In this document: positions 11,261-22,133 of the stretch, one piece after another
How positions within the stretch are numbered: position 1 is the first letter of the stretch
Layout: the number at the start of each line of letters is the position of its first letter
Assembly: GCA_001972305.1 (NCBI GenBank)
Contig: BDDD01000560.1
Location: 332,730 to 396,729, forward strand
Origin: Cephalotus follicularis
Lineage: Eukaryota; Streptophyta; Magnoliopsida; Oxalidales; Cephalotaceae
Direction of reading: 5' to 3'
Length of the DNA stretch: 64,000 bases
Notes under the pieces: model-generated
Databases searched by the model: none
Told to the model about the DNA's origin: nothing
Seen by the model: the letters and a program-made list of their open reading frames with translations, nothing else
Program-made: the position numbers and the translations under genes

Positions 11261-12125
11261 GTTTTGCCCAGAAATGTAGGCAGACCAGTTTTATAATGCA
11301 ATTCAGTGTTCAAATCAATTAAGTGCAATGAAAAAATCAACATACATAACATGCATGAACATATCTTCCAATACATATCACTACCCCTACCTCAAATGCT
11401 ATCCCAAGATCAATTGGATGATCTTTCTCTTTGAAGCTTTCAAAGTCTCTTCCAAGCTTTTTACCAAATCAATTCTTTTCAATCACAGGAGGTTCAATCT
11501 ATGCATGTTATAGGTGCATGCATCAGTGGCAGATAAACATTCCAATCAGTAGCTTAAGTTATTATTTCATTAAGCTTTATGTCCCTCCATTTTACTACTT
11601 CTTATGCATGAACACTACCTCAATTCTTAATTTCTTAATGGACAGAAGATGAGTAGGTATATAAATAAGAATTTCAGTAGCTTATCATGGTATTAGTAAC
11701 AACCTCCTAACCAATTTAGAGATTGCATGTTCATATGCTTGAGCCAAAGTTACATTCCTTATCAATTCATCCTCTTAGGATGATAATCAATCGTTCATAC
11801 AGTAGATTAAGTGTCCTCCTAACCTCAATGTCAACTTACAACAACCCAGAAGTTAGGATTCAAACTTACCAGGAATGTCAAGGATCCCAAGTTCCCACTT
11901 TGAGCTTCAAGCTCCAAACTCTCCAATGAAAGATTTCAATCAAATTCTCCAGCAACTCTCTCAATATTTAGTGTTTCTAACACTCATAACATCCTCACAT
12001 ACGGATGATATAGGCCATGAATTCGCCAAAGATTATTAGCTCCACATTTCCTCCATTTCCTCTCACTCACATGCACATGTCTCATATGCTTTTCTTTCTT
12101 GATTCTTGTAAATTGCAGGTTATGC

Positions 12126-12170
12126 ACATGCAGGTGGAGCAGAGGACATGCAAGGCCTCTACCTGCATGT
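12126..12170. repeat. Strong hairpin in element B LTR
   Basis: ACATGCAGGT (12126-12135) pairs perfectly with ACCTGCATGT (12161-12170). Inside it AGAGG (12141-12145) pairs with CCTCT (12156-12160), with a one-sided bulge of five bases. That is 15 pairs in 45 bp. Confidence 0.8.
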
Positions 12171-12256
12171 ATTGGCAGCTTAGGACACCTGTCTCCCATG
12201 CAGGCCACGCCTAATATCAGATGACACCTGAACAGACACATGTTCTGTCGAAATTA

Positions 12257-12336
12257 CAGTCGACTGGATTCATTGGGCAGTCGACTGTCGTCAACACGTA
12301 GCAGGCAGTCGACTGTTCTCCTATGGCAGTCGACTG
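12257..12336. repeat. 21-bp-phased palindrome array in element B, second block
   Basis: Four exact CAGTCGACTG copies have GTCGAC cores at 12259, 12280, 12308 and 12329, with spacings of 21, 28 and 21 bp. Confidence 0.88.
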
Positions 12337-12528
12337 TCAAGAGCTAAATTAGGGTTTCTTGAGTGGGTTTCCACCAATTTGAATCCCAATTCATTTCAAT
12401 CATAAATAATCACAGAAGAACATAACAATTGGACATTAATTCAATTAAAATGTATATTTTATTTCAATAATCCGATCAATATACATCAAATTGAAATTGC
12501 GGTTATCACACCGCCTCCGAGAAGGTTA

Positions 12529-14057
12529 TCACCTCCTCGTCTCCACCAGTTCTGAGCCTTTTGCTGTGAAGGACTTGTTGCACAGCAAGGGACTGTCTCC
12601 CATAGGCCTTTCTTGCGTTTGAGTGGTCGCCCCCAGACGCGACCCCCCCAGAGATGGTGTGGATAACCCCTCTGGGTTGCTGCTGTTGTTGCTCCTCTTG
12701 CTGCCGAGGAGCCTCTTCTCTTCGGTGTTCCCTCCTTCCTTGAGGGGTATCTCTTCAACATACTTGCGCAGGTGTCCCTTTCTAATCAGGTCCTCAATCT
12801 GATTTTTCAGCTGCCTGCACTCCTCTGTATCGTGCCCGTGGTCACGATGATACCGGCAGTATTTCTCCACATTCCTGTTCTCTGTTTCTTCAGTAGAGAG
12901 AAAGTGAATGACGAGTTGCTCCTCAGCCCATTGTTCAAGGCTGCCAGAGCAAAGGACGGCTTCAGGTCTTTCACTGTGAGTGATTCCTTGTTGAACCTGG
13001 TGAGGTAGTCTCTCAGTGACTCATCTTTGCCTTGCACCACGTTGATGAGGTGGGTAGAGTTCCTCCTCTGCGTGGTGCTGTTGAGGAACTTTGTCACGAA
13101 CATTTCCGTAAAATGATCGAAGCTCTTCACTGAATTTCTCGCCAAAGTGAAATACCATGATTGGGCAGCTCCAATCAAGGTCACTGAGAATCCTCGGCAA
13201 AGCATGGCGTTCGAGGCCTGATGCATCCACATAGCCTGAATATAGGTGCGCACATGTTGGATGGGGTCCGTGGACCCATCGTACTTATCAAGACTTGGGT
13301 TTCGGAACCCGCTAGGGACTTGCTCGGCCATGATCTCGGCCGTGAAGGGGTGGGCGTTGATATTTCGCACCTCAGATAGGTGCCCCCTGTGCTGTTCCAC
13401 TCCTCGGAACCTCCTTTCCAAGTCTGCGAGCCTTCTATCCACTTCTTGCTCCACCTCTTCTATGTTCCTAACTCTGCTAGAAACATGTGACCTTCCAGCC
13501 AGTGAGGCTGGGGGATTGACCCTGCTTCCTCGGGCCGTGCCAGCTCTACGCGGAGCGTTGAAGCGCACTTGTGCCTCCTCTTCTCCCCTGGCCTCTTGCC
13601 GAGGATCTGCATCCATGGCCTGGTGCTGAGGATGCACTCTCCTGGGATCGTTGGGGTGATCCCTAGCGGTCGAGGACTCAGCTCTCTGAGATGCATTGAT
13701 CTCAGGCCTCCTTCCCAGGGGATTGTTGTCCCCTGACCGCCTAAGGGGAAGTTCATCTCCTCTCGATGGGTTTCGCCTTGCACCTCGTGGGTGCCGTGCC
13801 TCCACCTCTAGTCCTTGGGGACCGGAAACTCCTCGGACCACTTGCTGAGCAGGCCCGACTGGCTGTTGGTTGGCCAAAGTTATGACCAACAGATCTGTGA
13901 CACGCTCCAATCCCTGGAGGAATTGATTGAGTTGCTCCCCTATGATAGGAGCTTGTTCTTGGGCCACGACTTGGGCGGCTTCTGGGGGAGGAGCTATGAC
14001 CTCCTGTTGTTGGCTGCCAGTGGCTCCACCCTGGGTGTTGTTCTTCCTCGGAGGCAT
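12529..14057 (-). pseudogene. Element A gag
   Basis: Gag forms the particle that packages element RNA. The frame starts MPPRKN at 14057, close after the LTR, has a long Gln/Arg/Pro-rich region, then the capsid-like domain of plant gypsy gag with SLDKYDGSTDP, WYFTL and [10 protein letters not shown] frameshift near 12880 moves reading to a second frame (12870-12529) with [15 protein letters not shown], typical of this family. A second shift near 12545 leads into the protease frame. Both breaks make it non-functional. Element B lies immediately downstream, inside the start of the protease region. Confidence 0.88.
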
Positions 14058-14083
14058 GGTTGTTAATGACTTTTCGTTGCGTT

Positions 14084-14102
14084 TCCCACAGACGGCGCCG
14101 AC
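14084..14102 (-). promoter_or_regulatory. Element A primer-binding-site block
   Basis: Directly downstream of the 5' LTR on the minus strand the sequence reads GTCGGCGCCGTCTGTGGG. A GGCGCCGTCTGTGGG-type block at this position is usual for plant Tat-like elements. I did not match it to a particular tRNA, because that needs a tRNA database. Confidence 0.6.
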
Positions 14103-15050
14103 TGTTGATACAGAAATCGTTCTCTCAATAGTATCCTACGTGGAGGACTTTAATTTGTTAAGAGAAACGCTTGCCACGGATGCCTGGAGGAAGACTTTGA
14201 TCGCTGATCCCTGCACAAAGTAACAAAGTGGTGGAAAGTCCAGGAGGTTGTTCTCTCGGGGACACTCTGACGCTCAAGTTAGACAAAGTGCAGAGGAAAC
14301 AAGGTTCTTTGCAATGTAAAAATGGCTGACATTTGTTCAGTCTGTTGAACTTGTATTTATAGTGTTGTCTTGTAACGGTTTGAGCGTGAAAATAGGAGAT
14401 TATAGCTGTCCCCTAGGGAAATGCCGAAGATCTCGGTCATTCCCCTTGATCTCCGCCAGATATGTCGCTGTTTCCTTGTTGGTAGTTCACTATGATACTG
14501 TCTCTTCATTTGGATAAGCATAAATCCCAAGAAATCAGGTGGAGTCAATTCCCTTATCCCATAGATAAGGCAGAGGTCCTCCATTGCGGGACTGTAGTGG
14601 AAATTGATTATGATACTGCTGCCGAGGTTATGGTCCTCTTGCTATCCCCTTTTGCCCCTCAGTGGTGTGTGCTTAAGACGGCAGGTCCTCATTAATCCGA
14701 GGACAAAAACTTTTTGAATATGTGCGAGGAGGAGGTCATCAGTTTCTATGTAGCAGAGGGTGTGTCTCCTGTTCCATGTCTGATAGGTAATCTGGGCAGA
14801 GGAAGTCCTCCGCCCCGGCACCGTGAATGTGGTCTTCTGACCCGAGGTCCGAGGAGTATCCTCGGCCTTGATGTTTCAGCATGTGCCCTTCAAAAAATAG
14901 TGGTCCTCGTCTCTTGGTCCGAGGAGGATGCCTTCTGTTATTAGCGTTCCAAGGCACGGCCTCCTGTTAAGCTCCTAATCCCCTCTGGACAACTGGTCAT
15001 GTCTGCAGTGGACACGTGTCCTTCTTGATATAAACAGATTTTTCCCCCCA
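14103..15050 (-). repeat. Element A 5' LTR
   Basis: The LTR starts with TGTTGATACAG on the plus strand (its 3' end in minus orientation) and ends about 15050 at TTCCCCCCA, or at 15053 if three more bases belong. On the minus strand a TATAAATA box lies at 14361-14354, which could drive the genomic RNA. GAGGAC and CCGAGG motifs are frequent. The 3' partner is outside the window, so LTR age cannot be estimated. Confidence 0.75.
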
Positions 15051-15240
15051 TCATGATTTAACCAGACTTCACAAAGAATAATGACTTTCTAGTCTATGTG
15101 TATCTTTAAAATTGAGAAAAGATAATAGTTAGGTTGAGCATGTTTTGAGTAGACATTTTAATTTAATGATACTTTTGCATGTTTATGCATAAATAATCAT
15201 GTAGTTATTTGTTTTAAAACAAGTAATTTGCTTGCACTAG

Positions 15241-15935
15241 ATGGTTGAGGTTGGACTTTGTGACAAGAAAATTTGGATGGAAGAAAATGAGATCAAATTT
15301 ATTTTGCTAATGGAAGAAGAGATGATTAAGAGGAATATTAATACAACCACATTTAGCCTTTTGTTTGGTAGTTCTTTTAGATTACTAAAAGCACTTTTAG
15401 GAGTGTTTGGTAAAGAAAAAATCAGTTAAATTTGGGTAAAACTGTTTTTGATTTTTGTTTACAGAAAAGCATTTTTTTATTGGACCAAAATGTATTTGTT
15501 AGAAGACTGTTTTTTATGGGTCTACATTTTTTTTTATCTTTAACGCAAAAGTTTGAGAAAAAACACATATTCACTATTTTTTATTCGTAGAATTACTTTC
15601 CGTCGTTGAATTTATTAAACGCTTTTAGATTTGTCAGAATAATTTTACTGAAAATACTTTCACTTATAGTACTTTCATACAGTATTTTTTGTGAAACACA
15701 CAGCAGCTCAAACATACCCTAAATGTAAAACGATGGAATAACATCATTGTAGGGATGAAAGAAAAATCCGGTAGGGATTTCACTTTGGAACAACTTAATA
15801 ATAAATTTAATCAACTCATAAAATGCCAAAGGGCTTTTAAACAATTGTTGGACATGACCAGGATTGGCTGTAACCCTTTAACTGGAACCATAGTTGTCTT
15901 TGATGAATCATGAGAAGAACTTTCTATCAAAAATA
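15241..15935 (+). pseudogene. Myb/SANT-like DNA-binding domain fragment, interrupted
   Basis: Two pieces fit one plant Myb/SANT-like domain. The first (15241 to about 15355) has KIWMEENEIKFILLMEEE and NTTTF. The second (15722-15913) has RWNNIIVGMKEKSGRDFT, LEQLNNKFNQLIK and LLDMTRIGCNPLTGTI, then a TGA at 15911-15913 with EELS beyond it. The pieces are in different frames and are separated by an AT-rich MITE-like insert. Such domains occur in host DNA-binding proteins and in proteins of Harbinger-type transposons. This is the only apparently non-retroelement coding sequence in the window. Domain recognition is from motif memory, without a profile search. Confidence 0.65.
15350..15721. mobile_element. 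MITE-like AT-rich insertion
   Basis: The roughly 370-bp block is AT-rich, non-coding and splits the Myb/SANT-like fragment. Its edges carry GTTTGGTA-type sequence on the left (also GTGTTTGG near 15398) and the complement of GGGTATGTTTGAG on the right, loosely like hAT-type MITE termini. Inverted repeats are poor and no target duplication could be fixed, so class and exact ends are uncertain. Confidence 0.4.
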
Positions 15936-16284
15936 TATGTATGCCGTACATACAATCGATATAGTTTAGAAATTATTTCTTATATGAATAATTTTATTTA
16001 TTCATTCAGTAATTATATGTGACATTATCTTTATAATAATATGAGCAATTTAATTATTAATTATCTCACGTGATGATTATTATGATAAAGCTCATAGAAT
16101 TAAAGTACAAAAAAAAATAATTACGATGAGATTATAATAGTGAGATATACTATTCTTACATATACTTTATTCTTAAATGTTCATAATCATATGATCACTG
16201 TAATGGACATTAGTGAATCCGGATAGATTAACACATACGATATTTCACTCAAGTGAGAGTATGACTAATCTCACTGTAGAACAC
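15936..16284. other. AT-rich DNA without recognised content
   Basis: Very AT-rich, with stops in all frames. It borders copia element C0 on the right. Nothing recognised. Confidence 0.5.
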
Positions 16285-16597
16285 TGTTAGAGATAAGTCC
16301 TGTAAGCAATTGCTATATCGTGTAATATATAAACTTGTCTTTGATAATATTCAATAAAGATGTATATTTCACTATTTATGGCTATGAGTTCATTTACTGT
16401 ATTAATGTAATTATTAATAATTGAATGTCCTAAGATTAAAGTTAGAGAAACCAAGTTCTTGATGAGATCAAGATGTGAGAATTGGAATCTAGGTAAGCTT
16501 TATTTTTGAATCTTCCTGGCCGTAGGATTAAATACTCATGGCATATTTAATTCAGTAATACCAGTACGTAGTATGCCAACTCGTATAGAGGGTGATT

Positions 16598-16641
16598 TGT
16601 GACGACCCGAATTCCCTTTTGTGACGACCCGAATTCCCTTT
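16598..16641 (+). repeat. 22-bp tandem duplication at the T1 5' end
   Basis: The first 22 bases of the LTR, beginning TGTGACGACCCGAATTCCC, occur twice in a row with starts at 16598 and 16620. The outer copy is the one that abuts the target duplication. Confidence 0.9.
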
Positions 16642-17266
16642 TGTACCCGAGTTGTATTGAATTGAGGTATTCCTATACCTATTGTTATTGTATTGATTAT
16701 ATGCATGTCTAGTTGGGATTTTGTGCTGAGTTTCAGAGAGTTGATCGAATTGGCTATATAAGTCAATTTCCCACTCTCATTCTCTCATTCTTTCATTCTT
16801 CTACCTCTCTCTATATCCTTCTCCCATTCTCTCTCTTGCTGGCAGCCTCCCTCCATCTCCCTAGCAGCCGAATTTGCATCTCCGTCAACAAGGATAGCAC
16901 TTGCAAGTTGTGGGTGCCGATTGAACAAGAAAGTAGCTGATTCTTGAGTGATTTCAGTCGATTGACCGATCGTTAGCTCAACTTTTGAAGCTTCGTTAAA
17001 GGTAGGACTTCCCTACTTGATTGCCTATTGCTTAATTGCATAATTGATTGAATGATTGATTGAATTGAGTGATTGTATTGCATTGAATTGAAAAACTAGG
17101 GTTTTTATTCATTTCCTTGATCTAACTGATCTATGAGGATTGAACTGAATTTTGAAGGTTATAACAAACTTTACTAACCTTAAATGATTGATTTTAACCC
17201 TTAGTTTTCAAAGAATGACTTTAAATTGGATTTTGACTTGAGATTGACCATTTTGTTTGCACAAAA

Positions 17267-17384
17267 ATCGACCATGCCTGGCAAAGACATCGACCCCAGC
17301 CCATGGACGTTGATGTCTTTCGCTTTAGAATGCTGTATCCTTGATTCCGCAGCAAAGATATCGATGTCTTTCAAAGACATCGAC
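17267..17384. repeat. GTCGAC-type array in T1
   Basis: Cores ATCGAC 17267, ATCGAC 17289, GTTGAT 17309, ATCGAT 17360 and ATCGAC 17379. Several have flanks AAAGACAT and GTCTTT, so the long palindrome is AAGACATCGACGTCTT-like. Spacings within groups are 22, 20 and 19 bp. Confidence 0.7.
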
Positions 17385-20300
17385 GTCTTTGCCTTGAGAT
17401 GTCTTCTCCCCAGGAAATACATTGGTTGATTGATTGATTGTTTGAGCCATAAGTATTGTGAGTCTAAGTTTGGAACGTTGGACGCATATTCCTATTTCTC
17501 CATTAGACATCACCACTTATTGGCATTGTACTGACAGATTGATTGTATTGTATGGATCCTATAGAGGGACATTATGATTCATGTCGGCATGTTAGGTTGT
17601 TGACTCTGTCCTCCTATTCTGTCGATCGTATCATTTATTGAATTGTATTGACCTGCTGACGAGCAGTATTGTATTGATTGACGATTGATGCTCCCTTGAG
17701 GACCGTAGCTCCCTAACGGTAACAGTAGCTCCCTCGATTGTAGCTCATTGATATTGTATTGACCCAGCCATAGGCTGGAAGATCTACGAGTTCCAGACCT
17801 GATCAGTATGAGAACAATAGATAGATCTCCCACCGTTTTTGAAGGACTACCTTCCATGGGATTGATCATTACTATTGATTGACATTGTACTAACTCGAGG
17901 TCGCATGCTCTATAGGATATGATTGCTTGATTGAGTGTTTGATACACCTCCATTTAGTGTCTATCATGGATTGATTGTTATAGATCCTATCCATATGCTC
18001 TGTTATGGGCAAGTGTCATACTGATTGTCTGATCGCCAATTGCACATGCATTTGCCATATCATGCATTTATATTTTACACTGCACATTTATATTGCATAG
18101 ACTGTCACTGATATTGCACGTTGTACATGCATACATGTTGCATGGGGTTTCTGCTTAGCCTTGTGGCTAACCCCATCCTTCGGTGTGGGGCTGCGTTGTA
18201 CTTTTTATGTGCGACATAGGTAGGGCAGCAGGTAGCAACGGACAGAAGGATTGAAGATTCAGTGCGATCGCGTGACCATTCGATGTAACTGAGCTTGGAT
18301 TGTAAATGTACCGACGAGTATTGTATTGAAATGTAATGTGTATTGAAATGAAATGACTGACATAGTATTGTAACTGAATAGTATTGTATGGAATCGCAGG
18401 GATGGAATATTGTATTGTATCTTCCGCACAATGACATGTTTTACAAAGTTTTTAGTTATTCGCATTTTTATATTGCTAGTCTCGACCATTGTATTGTATA
18501 TTGGATTGAGAGTAATGCCACCTGTCTGTCCTCCGGGCATGGGGTGTTACATGATTAATCTCACATATCATCTTGTTGAGACAATGGCAATACACGTGGA
18601 TGAATGAGTTCACTGAAGGTGACATGCTAAATGGAGTGCATGTATGAAATTTTTATTGTACGTCAAACAAACATTCTTAATAGCAGCAGTGCAATAGTGG
18701 TCCTTAGACATGAGTCATCACTGATATCTTGTGCATAGAATGTTGTGCTTTAATAGTGTTTACATATGTCTCCTAACTCCGGGGTGTATACAAACATTGA
18801 TTGGGTATGACAGGTTTATGGCAGAGATAGGTGAGTGCGGAAGAACGAATCCATCGTTCCAAGGAAAAGGGATATATGCTCAATTGATTAGTCATTGACC
18901 AAATTCTCTCGCCAGGGTAAGAACAGTGATATGTAGAAAGGGTTCTAATATCACTGGTTCATATTAAAGGAGCACTTCTAATATGATTGGACTAATGACA
19001 ATATATTATGGTACCTATTAATTAAACTATTAGGGTTTGACACTATCCATACCCTATGTTTGATTATAGCAATGACGATGGAAGGATTGTACATGCACGT
19101 AACTGCATTTAATGGTTCAAGGTAAATTCATGTTACTTGGGGATCATTATGCATTGCTAGATGTCGATGCTGATCAGTAGAATACATATATTCTTTTAAA
19201 TAGTAGACCATGGAAGAAAAAGGATAAAATGGATGATTTAATTCTAGATATCAATAAGTATTTTTTCATAGGACTGAAAAAAATTTTATTGGTCAATCGT
19301 AGAATAGTGACTTAATTCTATGGCCAGTGTAATAGTGAATTTATAGGGCCGCCCATAATACAACTGTCGATCTCCAAAACCGGGTGTAAAGAAAATAAAT
19401 TAGTGTAACACACTAATTAATTAAATCATGAGATGATTTAATTATGATTAGATATTTTTTTTGACTTAGTCAAATTGCTTAAAGGCTAAAAAAGGTTTGA
19501 TATTTTGATTCATTGCTATCTTCTCATTATTACTTACTAGCATAAGTAAGATAAAAATATATACCATCCTTTTTGAATAGTCTTGACCGAAAATCAAGAG
19601 AGAGAGATAAAAGAGTTCATCTTGCATCTTTTGGCTTGACTTTCTTAAGAAGAGAAGTGAAGAACATCTTGGAAATCACTTGGTGTGGATCACTTTCGGA
19701 GGCTAATCTTATCTTGGTGGCTTGACTTGAACCAATGAGCTTTTGAAGGAATGAGTGGATCCCTAAAGTGAGAGAAATTCCTCCATTAATGTTAATTTTG
19801 GCTTCCCAAGCATGTAATAACCTAGTTAAGCATGAATGGTCCTTGAGAATGGATTAGTTTTGTGAAGAATTTTTTTTTGTTTAAAACTGATTTTCAAAGT
19901 TAGGGTTTCTTGCAAAACAAATCGAACAAATGGTATCGGACCTTAATTCATGCTTATAGGTTGTTTAGGTGATTATATTTGCTTGAATTGATTGAGTTTT
20001 ATTGATGTTTGAGGTTTGAATTGGAAGCTGGGGTTACAAACAAATCATGACAAATTTATCTTTCTAAAGTTGTTTGAAAATGTTTTATAAGGCCATGGTT
20101 GTAAGGAGGAGGATGTGGTGATGAATTTCCTCTCTTGTACTTTAACCTAAAAACCACCACATCTCTTGCCCTAGCTATCTTATTATGTCGGCACTAATGG
20201 TATGGTAAGTGGTTTTGTGGTTGTTTTCATGAAAATTTGTTACCAAAAATGGAATGAGGAGGTGGAAATGAGAATTTTTCATGTTGGTCATTTTCACCTC

Positions 20301-20681
20301 CAACACCCACCAACACCAACCATCGATGGTAACCACCACCATCCTCCCCTTGCCGTCTCCTTGGTCTCTATTAATGGAGTCCTTAACTTTCTTGCTTGCT
20401 TGATGGAAGATGATTAATCATGATCATGGTTCATAAAGTCTTTGGTTGATGTCATGCATGATGACATTAAAGTATAAAGTGTAAAGTAAGAATTTATGGC
20501 ATTGAATGTTAATGGATAAGGTTAAAGATTTTGTTTATTTTTTGGCTTAATTTGATTAAATCATTTAAATTAAAGTCTTGATATTTTGCAAGGTTTGATC
20601 CTAATCATTGGATGAGATCATAATGGATGATTAGAATTAAATGGGAGGTGAAAAAGTCATATGATGACATATGACATTGGT

Positions 20682-20880
20682 TTACGATTTAGGGTTTTGG
20701 AAATCTTAAACCCTAAACCTTTAGGGTTTTCTAACCTTAAGCGCCATAATTTAGGGTTTTAGAAACCCTCAGGATTTTTAACCCTAGGTTCCATAATTTA
20801 GGGTTTCAAAAACCCTAATCCCTTAGGGTTTCTCTAACCCTAGGCGTCATAAACATTTTAGGGTATTTTTTTAAATTTTC
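20682..20880. repeat. Telobox-like motif cluster
   Basis: Within about 200 bp the plant telomere-type word appears on both strands more than ten times, as TTTAGGG, AAACCCTAA or close variants, between short unrelated spacers. It is interspersed and is not a telomere tract. Confidence 0.85.
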
Positions 20881-21606
20881 ATAATTACTCAATCAATTAA
20901 CTATGATGATAGTGTCAAATAGATCACAGTTATTGTTACTTCATGACAATGTATTATTATTAGCATGATGATAGTTCACAGACTTGACCTAGTTTTAAGG
21001 TTTTATATTCAAGTGTTGAATGGTGTGGTTATTTATCTTTGATGGGAATGTTTGTCATATTTTTTTAATTGGGGTTTGAATGTCTCTTCTCCCTCTTAAT
21101 TCTGTATCTATTAATTCTTTGTTCCTCCTTGTAACTCCCATTGATTTAGAATCAAGGTTTCTTTAAGTTATAAGTAGAAAATTGTATTTTATGGGTGAGA
21201 GTCACACCAGAAGCGAAAATGAGAAGATTGGAGTCATTAAAGAGTATTACAAGACCCATGATATTTATGGGGATATAAATGCATGATTGTAATAATCACA
21301 CATAGGAATAAGACCAGTGGCTTGCTTAGAGCTCAAGCAAGTCACAGTAGTTAGAGTCCGTGATCTATCATTAGGGTGTTAGGATGTATGAGATGCATGC
21401 CTAAATTATCTGTTAGAGGTTCCAATGGCCTCTCTATATTATGCTAAGTACCTGTAATCTGATTAATTAATGTTTGGCCCAATTATTAAAAGCGACATTA
21501 CAATCCATCAAACAACTAATATCAAGCATATGACGAAACTAATACTAAATAGTATTAGGTCGTCGCCTTCCTCCATTGTTACTGATGTGAATGGTTCTAT
21601 GGGGTA

Positions 21607-21920
21607 TGAACTTGTTGAGCACACTCAAGATTTGCATTCCAGTAGGGTATTCACATCAATAGACCATGAGATATACATACTGATGAATTAGTGATTGAAT
21701 TTGGTTTGGGCTACACCCAAGTGTATTATCACTCATTCACTTGCATGTTAACGGAGGGTCCTGCTTGTCTATGGCGATTTTGACTTGTTGAGCGCACTCA
21801 AGGTCAATTTGCATCTAGAGTCAAAACAAAAGATCGAGGGCTGTGCAAGAGATACACAATCAGCAAAGAGCTTTGCCTAACTCAAGGATTATCATAACTT
21901 GTTGAGTACACTCAAGTTTG
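21607..21920. repeat. Three copies of an ACTTGTTGAG stem-loop
   Basis: The word ACTTGTTGAGCACACTCAAG, with one or two changes, occurs near 21611, 21785 and 21898. In each, TTGAG pairs with CTCAA across a four-base loop. Sequences between the copies differ. Confidence 0.75.
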
Positions 21921-22133
21921 TGATAAAAATGTTGCAAGACATCGATTTCCACTTAGAATTAGGGTCCATGATGATTGCTAATTTTAGTCTCCCAAAATAT
22001 GAGGGCTATGGGATTCTCGAAAAACAGTGGAAGGTATCATAAAGTTAAAAGACCAAAACTTTATGTCTATAATTTTATTGAATTTATTTCTGTTTTATTA
22101 ATTATTTTTTGTTTTATAACTGTAGATCCCGTA

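Larger units (their letters stand above)
7840..12510 (-). mobile_element. Element B: Tekay/Del-like LTR with captured pol fragment
   Basis: The 4671-bp insertion begins TGTCACACC and ends TTATCACA and is flanked by perfect 5-bp repeats CCGCC (7835-7839 and 12511-12515). On the minus strand this reads TGTGATAACC to GGGGTGTGACA, the terminal pattern of Tekay/Del-type LTRs. Removing it restores the element A frame. It is not a normal element: it has no gag, protease, RT palm, primer site or second full LTR. It consists of one LTR of about 2.95 kb interrupted at 8545-10162 by an RNase H-integrase fragment between 102-bp direct repeats. Confidence 0.85.
10163..12510 (-). repeat. Element B LTR, 5' part, with right copy of the 102-bp repeat
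   Basis: About 2.35 kb of LTR that starts TGTGATAACC on the minus strand. It holds two GTCGAC palindrome arrays (11190-11260 and 12257-12336), a strong hairpin (12126-12170), a hairpin and CAGTA-linker array (10394-11170), and the right copy of the 102-bp repeat at 10163-10264. No convincing coding sequence was found. Confidence 0.75.
1..15050 (-). mobile_element. Element A: Tat-lineage Ty3/gypsy retrotransposon, 3' LTR outside window
   Basis: On the minus strand the order is 5' LTR (14103-15050), primer-site block, gag, protease, reverse transcriptase/RNase H, a second archaeal-type RNase H, and integrase ending at 4077. A spliced gene lies antisense between pol and the missing 3' LTR. A second RNase H and an extra antisense ORF at this place are known features of the plant Tat lineage. 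The element is dead: gag has frameshifts, pol has four nonsense codons, and element B splits the gag-protease region. Without B the visible part is about 10.4 kb. The left edge of the window cuts the element before its 3' LTR, so its target duplication cannot be tested. Confidence 0.88.
16598..18551 (+). mobile_element. T1: Tekay-like solo LTR
   Basis: The 1954-bp LTR starts TGTGACGACCCG, ends GGGGTGTTACA, and is flanked by perfect repeats TGATT (16593-16597 and 18552-18556). No internal element sequence is present, so it is a solo LTR, normally left by recombination between two LTRs. A TATATAAG box near 16752 followed by a CT-rich tract is the likely promoter. It has an ATTG-rich body, a GTCGAC-type array (17267-17384), a hairpin region (about 17500-18110) and the TTAGCC/GGCTAA hairpin (18155-18170). 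Confidence 0.9.
16285..19928 (+). repeat. C0 5' LTR, interrupted by solo LTR T1
   Basis: It starts TGTTAGAGATAAG and ends TCGAACA just before the primer site. Without T1 and its duplicated target it is about 1.7 kb. The start is assigned from the TG motif and its position, since the partner LTR is not in the window. The part right of T1 is AT-rich and non-coding. Confidence 0.6.
19929..22133 (+). other. C0 primer site and untranslated leader
   Basis: Non-coding leader between LTR and gag. It contains a cluster of telomere-like TTTAGGG/CCCTAAA motifs (20682-20880) and three copies of a small TTGAG/CTCAA stem-loop (21607-21920), listed separately. A short frame at 20202-20417 has no recognisable domain. 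Confidence 0.6.

Noticed and set aside
13246..13629. Plus-strand frames opposite element A gag
   Set aside because: Composition mirrors the Arg/Pro-rich gag frame on the other strand; no independent evidence.
20682..20880. Interstitial telomere tract
   Set aside because: Motifs are scattered on both strands with spacers, not head-to-tail repeats.
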